This document shows positions 7,963 through 15,685 of a DNA stretch of 35,790 nucleotides, piece by piece. Origin of the DNA: an uncultured Collinsella sp. GTDB taxonomy: Bacteria; Actinomycetota; Coriobacteriia; Coriobacteriales; Coriobacteriaceae. Numbering within the stretch: the first letter of the stretch is position 1; the number at the start of each line of letters is the position of its first letter. The translations under genes were made by a program, and so were the position numbers. The notes beneath the pieces are model-generated. The model made no database searches, was not told the origin of the DNA, and saw only the letters and a program-made list of their open reading frames with translations. The stretch spans positions 1 to 35,790 of the forward strand of contig UQMK01000021.1 in NCBI GenBank assembly GCA_900542085.1, written 5' to 3'.

Positions 7963-9030
7963 CTACACTTCTCGCTTTCCCAGGGCGTTCGCTGCCATGC
8001 GTTTGCAGGCACCCAGGCGCCCAAACCTCAAGACGTCGTAATCGAACATGAGCTTTTTGCACTCACGGGCATTGGGGGCCTTGCTGGTAAGCGCCGCACG
8101 CACCATAGCAGCAACAGAAGGAGCGCATTGTGCGAGCGCAGCATCGCTGCCCGCGGCAGAACCGGCAAGCGCCGTGGCAACGGCAGCAAACACCTTGCCG
8201 CAGTCCGAACCCAGCAACCTGAGCGCATCGTACAGCACCAGATCGCATAGGAAGTACGCCAGGTCATCGGCATGCTGTGCATCGAGACCGTCGCGCTGCC
8301 AGTCAGTCAGCACCGCGGAGTAAATCTTCACGTGCTCCAGCAGACGCGTCTCGTCGTCGTAGCGCATAGTGTCCATGAGCGAACCCTTGCGCGCCACGCG
8401 GTAGTCATACAGCTTGTTCGAGATAAGCGCGCTCTTGTGCGAACGACCGTACACGGCAAAATCGAAGACCTGGTCCTCGCCATACTTAACGGTTTCGTCG
8501 AACACGATCCCGTTGCCCAGCAAAAACTCACGCTTGCAGGCGGTGCGCCATGCAAAGGGGCGAGATGCTTCCTTAAACAGCAGATCGGAGCTATAGCCTT
8601 CAAACGACACATCGCGTGGGCTCAGCACATAGTTAAGCCACGGATACCCCGCCTCCAGCGGATACGGATTCGCGCCAAAGGTCAAAACATCACAGCGTTC
8701 GCGCTCAAAGGCATCGACGATCACACGGCACGCATCGGGCGTAAAGCGGTCGTCGGAATCCAAAAACGCGACGATAGGCGCCGTGGACGCGGCGATGCCT
8801 GCATTACGTGCACTCGACAGGCCGCCGTTCTCCTTATCGACCAGCGTAAAGCGAGCGTCCTTTTCGCAATAAGCGGCCGCAATATCGCGCGAGCCATCCG
8901 GCGAGCCATCGTTGACCAGCACACCTTCCCAATCGGGCATATCCTGCGCAAGCAGGGAGTCCAGGCACCAGGCCAGGCACTCCTCAACTTTATAGATGGG
9001 AACGACAACGGAAATCTTGGGGGTAGCCAT
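7963..9030 (-). CDS. GT2 family glycosyltransferase (subtype B')
   Basis: The N-terminal GT-A domain starts ISVVVPIYKVEECL and contains VNDGSPDGS, GLSSARNAG and FLDSDD (DxD-type) motifs, all standard for GT2 enzymes that transfer sugars from nucleotide donors. The C-terminal ~200 residues include the KYGEDQVFDF block typical of this glycan-synthesis subgroup. The ATG at 9030 sits 9 nt after AGGAG; an in-frame GTG six bases upstream would be too close to that site, so I used 9030 (355 aa). It resembles the gene at 10236-11276 along its length. Its stop abuts the next gene, indicating translational coupling. Confidence 0.9.
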   Translation of the reverse strand: MATPKISVVVPIYKVEECLAWCLDSLLAQDMPDWEGVLVNDGSPDGSRDIAAAYCEKDARFTLVDKENGGLSSARNAGIAASTAPIVAFLDSDDRFTPDACRVIVDAFERERCDVLTFGANPYPLEAGYPWLNYVLSPRDVSFEGYSSDLLFKEASRPFAWRTACKREFLLGNGIVFDETVKYGEDQVFDFAVYGRSHKSALISNKLYDYRVARKGSLMDTMRYDDETRLLEHVKIYSAVLTDWQRDGLDAQHADDLAYFLCDLVLYDALRLLGSDCGKVFAAVATALAGSAAGSDAALAQCAPSVAAMVRAALTSKAPNARECKKLMFDYDVLRFGRLGACKRMAANALGKREV

Positions 9031-9042
9031 AGTCACTCGCTC

Positions 9043-10161
9043 CTACTGTGCGGCCGGGACGTCATCGGGATGCGGGTTGTCGCCGTAGGAGCGCTGATAC
9101 GTCAGCACGCGCCAGACCAGCGGCAGGCCACCAATCTTAAAGTAATGCTTAAACGTATTGAGCTTGCCCGGCTTCTTAAAGTCAAAGCGCGAATCGATAT
9201 AGGCGCGGGGCGACTTGACCATCAGGCGCAAGTCGGTCTCGCCACGCGGATCAAACAGCGACAGGTCAAAGCGACCGGCATCCCAATCGGCCTTGAGCTC
9301 GGGGGAAGCCTTGTCCCAAAACTGCCCACGCAGCTCATCGACCAGACGCTCATCATTCCAGCGGTACGTATCGACCTTCATGCGCATTAAAATACCCTGG
9401 AGCTGAGCCTTGAGCTCGGGACGCTCGTCCAAAAAACGTTGCATCTCGGCATATTCGTCGCACACGCAAAACACCTTGTTGGGCGAATTAACGGAGCTCT
9501 TCTCGTTATCCTGGCGATAGCACAAAATGGGGTCCGTAATAAACGCGGCACGTTCGGCACAAGCCCAAACCTTAAAGTTAAAGCCTGCGTCCTGATACGA
9601 GGCGCCCGGCGTGGGAAGGAACCGAATCTGATTGTCGTTGAGGAACTCGCGTCGATAGATAGCCGACCAAATGGAAGGTTTGCGGTAGAAGATCCCCGGG
9701 CGATCGACGGGGCGATACGCGGCGCCCGTCATATGCTCATCGATAATCCCAAACAGCTCACGGCGCTCACTGGGCGTGGACCAATACAGGTAAAAGTCGC
9801 CCTTTACCACATCGGCATGTTCAGCATCGGCCTTGGCAACCAGCTTTTGGAGCGAATCCTCAAACATAAAGTCGTCGGACTCAAGGATGCCCACGTACTC
9901 GCCGCGCGCCATCTCCAGGCCGCGGTTCATCGAGTCACCGTAGCCGCTGTTGGCTTTGTCGATCATCTTTACACGGGGGTCGCGCTCCATGTACTCGCGA
10001 ATGATATCCGGCGAGCTATCGGTGGAACCGTCATTGATGCAGATGATCTCGATGTCCTTGAGCGTCTGAGTCACGGCAGAATCGAGGCACTCGCGCAGGT
10101 AGCGTTCGACATTGCAAATGGGAACAAGCAGCGAAACTTTAGGGGTATCAGAGTTCTGCAA
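9043..10161 (-). CDS. GT2 family glycosyltransferase (subtype A')
   Basis: The 372-residue enzyme has an N-terminal GT-A domain: VSLLVPICNVERYL, CINDGSTDSSPDII, NSGYGDSMNRGLEMARGEY and ILESDDF. Each corresponds almost residue for residue to the gene at 11283-12386, so the two are paralogues. The C-terminal half carries KPSIWSAIYRREFL and PTPGASYQDAGF, also shared with that gene. Members of this group build capsule or wall polysaccharides; the donor sugar cannot be told from sequence. It starts with TTG, strongly supported by a complete AGGAGG five bases upstream. A 74-nt gap separates it from the upstream gene, longer than elsewhere in the operon. Confidence 0.9.
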   Translation of the reverse strand: MQNSDTPKVSLLVPICNVERYLRECLDSAVTQTLKDIEIICINDGSTDSSPDIIREYMERDPRVKMIDKANSGYGDSMNRGLEMARGEYVGILESDDFMFEDSLQKLVAKADAEHADVVKGDFYLYWSTPSERRELFGIIDEHMTGAAYRPVDRPGIFYRKPSIWSAIYRREFLNDNQIRFLPTPGASYQDAGFNFKVWACAERAAFITDPILCYRQDNEKSSVNSPNKVFCVCDEYAEMQRFLDERPELKAQLQGILMRMKVDTYRWNDERLVDELRGQFWDKASPELKADWDAGRFDLSLFDPRGETDLRLMVKSPRAYIDSRFDFKKPGKLNTFKHYFKIGGLPLVWRVLTYQRSYGDNPHPDDVPAAQ

Positions 10162-10235
10162 GAGAACCTCCTGTTGAATAGCGTGTAACAGGGTTATTTT
10201 AGCAGCCGGGTTGCGGCGGGCGGCAGCGCTTGGAA

Positions 10236-11276
10236 TTATATAAAGCGCTCAAGGCAGGCTTTGAGACCGCGAGTCGAAAGATAGAACAGCGTGGCATCTG
10301 CCATCGAAACGCCCGAGGTCGCCGCAACGAGCTTGTGGGCAACACGGCGAACGGCGCCCTTAGCAGGCATATCCGCCCACTCCGTTCCCAAAAACGTCGT
10401 GAGGTCCATGTTGACGCGAGCCGCCACGCGATGGAAGTCATCGGAATCCAAGCGCGCCAAATCAAACACGATAAGGTCCAGGAACCAGGTGATCAGCTCG
10501 CCGGGACACAGGTCCATAAGACCGTAGCCCGCCCAGTCCTCCAAGACCTCCTCGAGCATTCTCATATGGGCATCGAGCTTTTTGGCGCGAGCCTCGACAC
10601 TGTTGAACTCGTGCGTCGCCGATTCGCTCTCCATCACGTAGTGGTAGAACTTGTCCGGCATGACGACGGTCTTGTGGGCAAGCGCATAAGCCGCAAATTG
10701 GAAGACGACGTCCTCGCCCAAAGCCAGACCGGGGGCGAAGCGAATACCTTCGCGATTGAGCAGCTCGCGCGAAAAAGCCGCACGGCAGGCATAGGGCTGC
10801 GCATTCGAATGGAACAGCAGTTGGGGATCACGGGCGCCGAAGGTGCCAGCTTTGGGGCTCATGAGTTGCTGGACGCGTTTGGGGGCAGCATCGGCAGGTT
10901 CACAGACGCCGCCAAAAACGGCGGCCTCGGCATCCGCAGACTCCATGGCATGCAGCACGCGCTCGACCGTCTGGGCATCGATGTGATCGTCGGCGTCCAC
11001 AAAAAAGACGGTCTCGCCCTCGGCAGCATCGATACCGGCATTTCGAGCGCACGAGACGCCCGCGTTTTCCTGGCCAATCACCAGTACACGATCGTCGGCC
11101 TGCGCGATCTGGCGCAACGCGTTCAACGAATCATCAGTCGAACCGTCGTTGACGCAGACAACCTGAATCGAGCGCTCGGACTGGGCCAACAGCGAATCGA
11201 GGCATCGCTGAATCGAGCGCGCAGAGTTGTAAACGGGGACGACAATGGTAGCTTTAGGACACGAGGCCTCTCCCAT
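10236..11276 (-). CDS. GT2 family glycosyltransferase (subtype B)
   Basis: The 346-residue protein has ATIVVPVYNSARSI, CVNDGSTDDSL, GVSCARNAG and FVDADDH motifs of the GT2 GT-A domain. A C-terminal region contains LALGEDVVFQFAAYALAHK, aligning with KYGEDQVFDFAVYGRSHK in the 7963-9030 product. The ribosome binding site (GAGGGGGT) overlaps the stop of the upstream gene, so translation is probably coupled. Its role is inferred as sugar addition in the same polysaccharide pathway; substrate unknown. Confidence 0.9.
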   Translation of the reverse strand: MGEASCPKATIVVPVYNSARSIQRCLDSLLAQSERSIQVVCVNDGSTDDSLNALRQIAQADDRVLVIGQENAGVSCARNAGIDAAEGETVFFVDADDHIDAQTVERVLHAMESADAEAAVFGGVCEPADAAPKRVQQLMSPKAGTFGARDPQLLFHSNAQPYACRAAFSRELLNREGIRFAPGLALGEDVVFQFAAYALAHKTVVMPDKFYHYVMESESATHEFNSVEARAKKLDAHMRMLEEVLEDWAGYGLMDLCPGELITWFLDLIVFDLARLDSDDFHRVAARVNMDLTTFLGTEWADMPAKGAVRRVAHKLVAATSGVSMADATLFYLSTRGLKACLERFI

Positions 11277-11282
11277 GCCGAC

Positions 11283-12386
11283 CTACCCCCTCAGCGATTC
11301 GATGAGGAAGGCAGCAACCACGCCTGGGCCTCCAACCGAGGCGTAATACTTAGCACGCCCCAAGGCACCATCCGTCGCAAAACTCGGGTGCTCGTCAACC
11401 CAGCCCTCAGGATCTTTGAGGATGACAGCGAGATTTGCGCGCTTCCACGGCTTGAGGTCGTCAAGCGAAAAGTCCCCGGCGTCCAAGGCCGCCTGAAATT
11501 CCTTGGCCATCTGCACCAGGAACTCCTTATAGAACTTAGGCGCCAGGCGCACGTAGTTCCACATGTACGAATCGTACTTAATGAGCTGATTGAACTTGAG
11601 CATGCGCGCGACATCGACGCTTGCGTGGTCGCGGGCATAATCTTCTCGGATCCAGCGCTCGATTTCGGCATACTCGGTATTGACGCAAAAGACCTTAGCC
11701 GAAGAATTGACCGAGGAATTCTCGTTGTCCTGTCGATACGACAAAACAGCATCATGCAGGTAAACAGCCTTATCGGCGCACGCGATCACCTTAAAGGCGA
11801 ATGACGTGTCCTGAAAGGATGCCCCCGGAGTCGGCAAGAACTTGATGCCGTTGCGCTCAAGAAAATCGCGACGGTACACGGCCGACCAAATCGACGGCTT
11901 TTGCTTAAAGAACTGCGTCGTGTCGCTCGGGTGCACCGGCTTGTCGCAGTCCTTGGCCTTAAACATCTCGTGCAGCGAACGGCGCTCCTCGGGCTTAGAC
12001 CAGTAGAAATCAAAGTTAGCCTTCGCAAAGTCGGCATTATTGCTATCGGCGGCCGAGACAAGCTTTTCGAGTGCGTCGGGCGCCATAAAGTCATCGGACT
12101 CCAAGATGCCAACGTACTTGCCACGCGCCATCTCCAGACCGTGGTTCATTGAGTCACCGTAGCCGCTGTTGACCTTGTCGATCATCTTGACGCGCCCATC
12201 GCGCTCCATATACTCGCGGATAATCGCCGGCGAGTTGTCGGTCGACCCGTCGTTAATGCAGATGATCTCAATATCCTTGAGCGTCTGCGCCAGGGCGGAA
12301 TCGAGGCACTCGCGCAGGTAGCGCTGAACATTGTAAATGGGAATAAGCAGCGACAGAACAGGGCTGCCAGAGGCGTTAGTAGACAA
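11283..12386 (-). CDS. GT2 family glycosyltransferase (subtype A), first gene of operon
   Basis: The 367-residue enzyme has LSLLIPIYNVQRYL, CINDGSTDNSP (about 43-53), NSGYGDSMNHGLEMARGKY and ILESDDF (95-100) in its GT-A domain. A second half with KPSIWSAVYRRDFL and PTPGASFQDTSF is very close to the 9043-10161 product. TTG is the likely start, five bases after AAGGAG. It heads the minus-strand operon of five glycosyltransferases and is divergent from the plus-strand transferase at 12643. Family assignment is secure; acceptor and donor are unknown. Confidence 0.9.
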   Translation of the reverse strand: MSTNASGSPVLSLLIPIYNVQRYLRECLDSALAQTLKDIEIICINDGSTDNSPAIIREYMERDGRVKMIDKVNSGYGDSMNHGLEMARGKYVGILESDDFMAPDALEKLVSAADSNNADFAKANFDFYWSKPEERRSLHEMFKAKDCDKPVHPSDTTQFFKQKPSIWSAVYRRDFLERNGIKFLPTPGASFQDTSFAFKVIACADKAVYLHDAVLSYRQDNENSSVNSSAKVFCVNTEYAEIERWIREDYARDHASVDVARMLKFNQLIKYDSYMWNYVRLAPKFYKEFLVQMAKEFQAALDAGDFSLDDLKPWKRANLAVILKDPEGWVDEHPSFATDGALGRAKYYASVGGPGVVAAFLIESLRG

Positions 12387-12452
12387 ATGTGCTCCTTAGG
12401 AAATACCTGTCGTTTCATGGTATCAAAGGGTCAGCGCGCCAGCGGGCGTTTA

Positions 12453-12485
12453 TATAATCTATGGAGCCTCTTGCGGGCAAAGCAG
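12453..12485 (-). promoter_or_regulatory. Candidate promoter of the glycosyltransferase operon
   Basis: On the minus strand, TTGCCC is followed 17-18 nt later by an AT-rich TTATATAAA stretch that also contains TATAAT on the plus strand. It lies 70-100 nt upstream of the first GT gene, in the only long gap (12387-12642) between the divergent GT units. Plausible by position; not a strong consensus match. Confidence 0.35.
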
Positions 12486-12642
12486 CCCCACGTCATGCGG
12501 CGGGCCCATGGCAGGTTCCTGCGTTTTATTCAAAGCTTGCCGCTAAGGTGCGCCGAGCCTTTACAATAGGACAGTCCCAAGGACGTATTCGATAGCTTCC
12601 GTGCAGCGCTCGCCCGCCGCGCGTGAAAGGATATATTGCCCC

Positions 12643-13662
12643 ATGCCTTCAACCCTTCCCGCTCCCATCGATAAGCTCGCCATCGTCGTCGTTACGTACA
12701 AGCGCCAGGAACTCCTGGCCAACTTGTTCGACTCTATGACCGAGCTCACGGCAACGCCCTGGCGCATCGTGATTGTCGATAACGAGAATTCGCGCGAGAC
12801 CGAGGCCATGTGCGCCGCATTCAACGAGCGCCTGGCCAACCTGTGGGGCATCGACACCGAGCAGCCCGACGCGCAGGGCGGCACCGACCGTGTCATCTAC
12901 GCCCCGCAACTCGAAAACGGCGGCGGTGCGGGCGGCTTCTCCGCCGGCACCAAATGCGCCTACGACCTGGGCGCCCAGTGGTTCTGGGTGATGGACGACG
13001 ACGTGCTCGTCATCCCCGAAGGCATCGAGCGTCTTGCCAAGTGGACCGACCGCTACGATGTCATCCAGGGTTCGCGCCTGGACTTTGACGGCGGCGCTTT
13101 CTTTTGGCAGTACCAGCTCATCCTCTCGCTCGGCATTCCCAACCCTGTCGCCAAGTGGGACCTGGGACCCGAGGGCTGCCGCGCCATGAACCAGCTATGT
13201 TTTGAGGGCGGCATGTTCTCGCGCCGCGTGGTCGACAAGATCGGCCTGCCCGATGCGCGATTCTTCATCTACGGCGACGATGCCTGCTATGGTTACGTGG
13301 CCAGCCAGCACTTCCCCGCCGCCGTTGTGGCCGACCTGGTGCTCAAGCGCGCCCGCGCCGTCTCTAACTGGGATATCGCCGGCAAGCGCCAGCTCAACTC
13401 CACGAGCGACACCAACCGTTACTACATCATGCGCAACCGCGGTTATCTGGCACGCTACATGCAGATCTACGGCGACTACCACCCTATGCTGTTCCGTCTG
13501 GGCAACGCCGCGACCTTCTGCAAGGAATTCATTCGCCTGGCCGCGGTCGACAAGTGCTTTAAGACCGGCATTCCGGCGCTGCGCCGAGGTATGAAGGACG
13601 CCCGCAAGATCATCAAGGATCCCAACTGGAAGCCCATGCCGCCCCTGAAGGACACCGAGTAA
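12643..13662 (+). CDS. GT2 glycosyltransferase, galactofuranosyl/rhamnosyltransferase-like
   Basis: The 339-residue protein has a GT-A domain beginning LAIVVVTYKRQELL and the metal-binding triad MDDDVLV. An ENGGGAGGFSAG segment and FFIYGDDACYGYV follow, features of the GT2 subgroup that includes mycobacterial galactofuranosyltransferases and rhamnosyltransferases. These enzymes extend wall galactans or rhamnans from UDP-Galf or dTDP-rhamnose. The ATG at 12643 follows GAAAGGA; an in-frame GTG at 12601 lacks a ribosome binding site and its added residues do not look conserved. It is transcribed away from the five-gene GT operon and presumably serves the same glycan. Confidence 0.88.
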   Translation: MPSTLPAPIDKLAIVVVTYKRQELLANLFDSMTELTATPWRIVIVDNENSRETEAMCAAFNERLANLWGIDTEQPDAQGGTDRVIYAPQLENGGGAGGFSAGTKCAYDLGAQWFWVMDDDVLVIPEGIERLAKWTDRYDVIQGSRLDFDGGAFFWQYQLILSLGIPNPVAKWDLGPEGCRAMNQLCFEGGMFSRRVVDKIGLPDARFFIYGDDACYGYVASQHFPAAVVADLVLKRARAVSNWDIAGKRQLNSTSDTNRYYIMRNRGYLARYMQIYGDYHPMLFRLGNAATFCKEFIRLAAVDKCFKTGIPALRRGMKDARKIIKDPNWKPMPPLKDTE

Positions 13663-13686
13663 CGGAAGCCGGAAACACCTCGGTGC

Positions 13687-15483
13687 TTAAAGCCGCTGGC
13701 ACACCGTAGCCACATGCTGCCCATCAAAACCGAACCCCCAGCGCATGCGACCCACGCCGGGGCGCGGTACACGGATTTCGTCGATGCCGTCGCGCTCTAT
13801 GTCGAGTAGCGACTGCACGGCCAGCAATTCCAGGCCCAGCGCATCCACATCGGGGTCATACATCAAGTTAATCGTTATCAGCGGGCGCTCGCCCAGCATG
13901 CCAATCGTATCTGCTACGTCGAACACAGCACCCGTAGGGAAAACCTGGATGTCCCAGCGACCTGCGCCACACTTTCGCCTCGAGGCAGGATTGGCATAGC
14001 CCGGCAAGCCAAAGCAGAGCCCCTGCAAGAGCAGATGATATGGCAGTGGCTTATCTGGGTCGGTCTCACCGATTCCCGCATCCCCCAGGATGCGGCTTAG
14101 CGCCCGCCTCACGGTATCCTCGTTCCCACGGCACAGCCCGTCGCGAAACGCATCGACGTCTCGAATGTCTTCGGCAGCGCACTCAAACCACTCAACAATC
14201 ACTAGACGCAAGGCCTGGCGAAGCTCTTTATTGGGCAATCGCAAAGCACGGAGGCGATCGCCATGTTCTGGCTCCTCAGTCATATCCGCCGTGAGAAAAC
14301 CGGACAGATACAGCGCTGTCCACATGCCATCGTCAGGCGAGACATCTGGCTCTGCAGTGCCCAAACAAAGCGGGACCTCAGCGCACCCATGGGCCTCGAG
14401 CAAATCAAACAAGACCGAAAGGCGGTCGAGATTCCACCCGGCAACTACCCTACTCAGGCAATCCGCATACCCATACAGATCGGCGCGCACAGGCGCCGTG
14501 CAGCCTCGGTCCAGAAAACCGATCACGCGCGCCGGACTCGAGCAATAGACCCTGCCAAACCGATATCCCTCGAGCCATTCACGCGCATCATCAAGGTATC
14601 CCTCGCGCCCAGCATGATTCAACAGAGCCTGGACCTCGGCATCAGAAAAGCCGAACCAACGGTCGCACCACATCGAAAGCGGCGTCGACAGACAATACGA
14701 GCAGCCATACAAAGAAAGCGCCGCTTCGGCAGGGCCGGGATACTCCCCCATCAGACACGTCAGCCGCAACGAATCGCGCGCAGTGGCAATGGCGTCGAAC
14801 AGCACGCGATCGAATAGCCCTGCCGGATCGGCGCCGGAAGCGCCCCTCGCGCTCGCACGGCCCAACCACGCCGCGTCGTACCCATCAACGAGCAATACAA
14901 CCTGCTCATCGCAGGCCATCTCCAGCAGCTCAATGAGCACGCCAGGCACCGAGGCGACCTCATCCTCGCTCGCCACGCCACGCGCGACACGTTCGATGTG
15001 ACGCACCTTATCTCGAGCTAAATCCGGAGCCTCCAAGAGCGCCAACAAGCGAGCGCACTCGCCCGAAAGGGCATCGCGCACGACGCCGGCAACAGCGGCG
15101 CCACGCCTCGCAGCGCCAGAAAAGTCCAGCGATATCACCGGATAGCAAGCATACTCATCCCGATAGCGCCCGCCGTTCGCATCCCAAATCTGAGCATCGG
15201 CAAACAAACGCTGACCAGAGCGACCGACCGCTGGACGCTCCAGAAAAGCCCTGAGCATCGACAAGTTCATGCTCTTGCCAAAACCCTCGGGTCGACAGCA
15301 CACCACAACGGACGCGTCGCAGTCCAACACATCGGCAATAAACATGGTCTTGTCAACCAGCATGCAGCAACCAAGGGCCTCCGCATGGTCGTGTATGCCA
15401 ATGGGCAAAACCGCATCGTCATCACAGCCGATCAAGCGCACGCCAAAGCCAGCAGCACAATCAACATTTGCCTGTTCAGACAC
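13687..15483 (-). CDS. AAA-ATPase-like / PD-(D/E)XK-like protein (DUF1703 type), degenerate motifs
   Basis: The family (AAA-ATPase_like PF09820 plus a DUF1703-type C-terminal nuclease fold) is recognised from LPIGIHDHAEAL...LVDKT near the N-terminus, CCRPEGFGKSMNLS (P-loop-like, G-K-S kept, about 64-77), LLVDGYDA at the Walker B position, GYRFG, and a C-terminal GAGRWDI ... WGFGFDGQHVAT block. Typical members read RPRRFGKS, D-E-YD and a second-strand ExK. Here the P-loop lacks the usual arginine pair, the Walker B Glu is Gly, and the nuclease strand reads LITINLM with no ExK. Catalysis is therefore doubtful, yet the frame is intact for 598 codons. I chose the GTG at 15483 because AGGGGG lies 9 nt upstream; a longer frame reaches 15615. 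The biological role of the family is poorly known. The gene converges with the transferase at 12643-13662. Confidence 0.75.
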   Translation of the reverse strand: MSEQANVDCAAGFGVRLIGCDDDAVLPIGIHDHAEALGCCMLVDKTMFIADVLDCDASVVVCCRPEGFGKSMNLSMLRAFLERPAVGRSGQRLFADAQIWDANGGRYRDEYACYPVISLDFSGAARRGAAVAGVVRDALSGECARLLALLEAPDLARDKVRHIERVARGVASEDEVASVPGVLIELLEMACDEQVVLLVDGYDAAWLGRASARGASGADPAGLFDRVLFDAIATARDSLRLTCLMGEYPGPAEAALSLYGCSYCLSTPLSMWCDRWFGFSDAEVQALLNHAGREGYLDDAREWLEGYRFGRVYCSSPARVIGFLDRGCTAPVRADLYGYADCLSRVVAGWNLDRLSVLFDLLEAHGCAEVPLCLGTAEPDVSPDDGMWTALYLSGFLTADMTEEPEHGDRLRALRLPNKELRQALRLVIVEWFECAAEDIRDVDAFRDGLCRGNEDTVRRALSRILGDAGIGETDPDKPLPYHLLLQGLCFGLPGYANPASRRKCGAGRWDIQVFPTGAVFDVADTIGMLGERPLITINLMYDPDVDALGLELLAVQSLLDIERDGIDEIRVPRPGVGRMRWGFGFDGQHVATVCQRL

Positions 15484-15611
15484 CAAAACGTTCCCCCTAA
15501 ATCGCTGCACGATGCCAATTGTAATGACCGCCTCGCGCGTACCGACGACGCCGCGCGAACATATCGGGCAACGGTAGCAACAAGAGGTGTGAGGGGGCAT
15601 AACTAATCGTT

Positions 15612-15653
15612 GCACAACAAAACGGGGCCCGATGCATTCGCACCGGACCCCGT
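15612..15653 (-). terminator. Intrinsic terminator of the MPKTG surface-protein gene
   Basis: On the minus strand a 14-bp stem (15640-15653 with 15622-15635, two G-U pairs) and a GAAT tetraloop are followed by a T-rich run (TTTTGTTGT). It lies 30 nt after the stop of the 15686-17470 gene. Confidence 0.85.
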
Positions 15654-15685
15654 CCCAACTCTTTAGTTATCTAGCAACCAAGAGG

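Noticed and set aside
6829..8250. Long plus-strand frame (473 codons) antisense to two GT genes
   Set aside because: High-GC antisense shadow. The minus-strand frames carry full GT2 motifs; this product is Arg/His-rich and matches no family.
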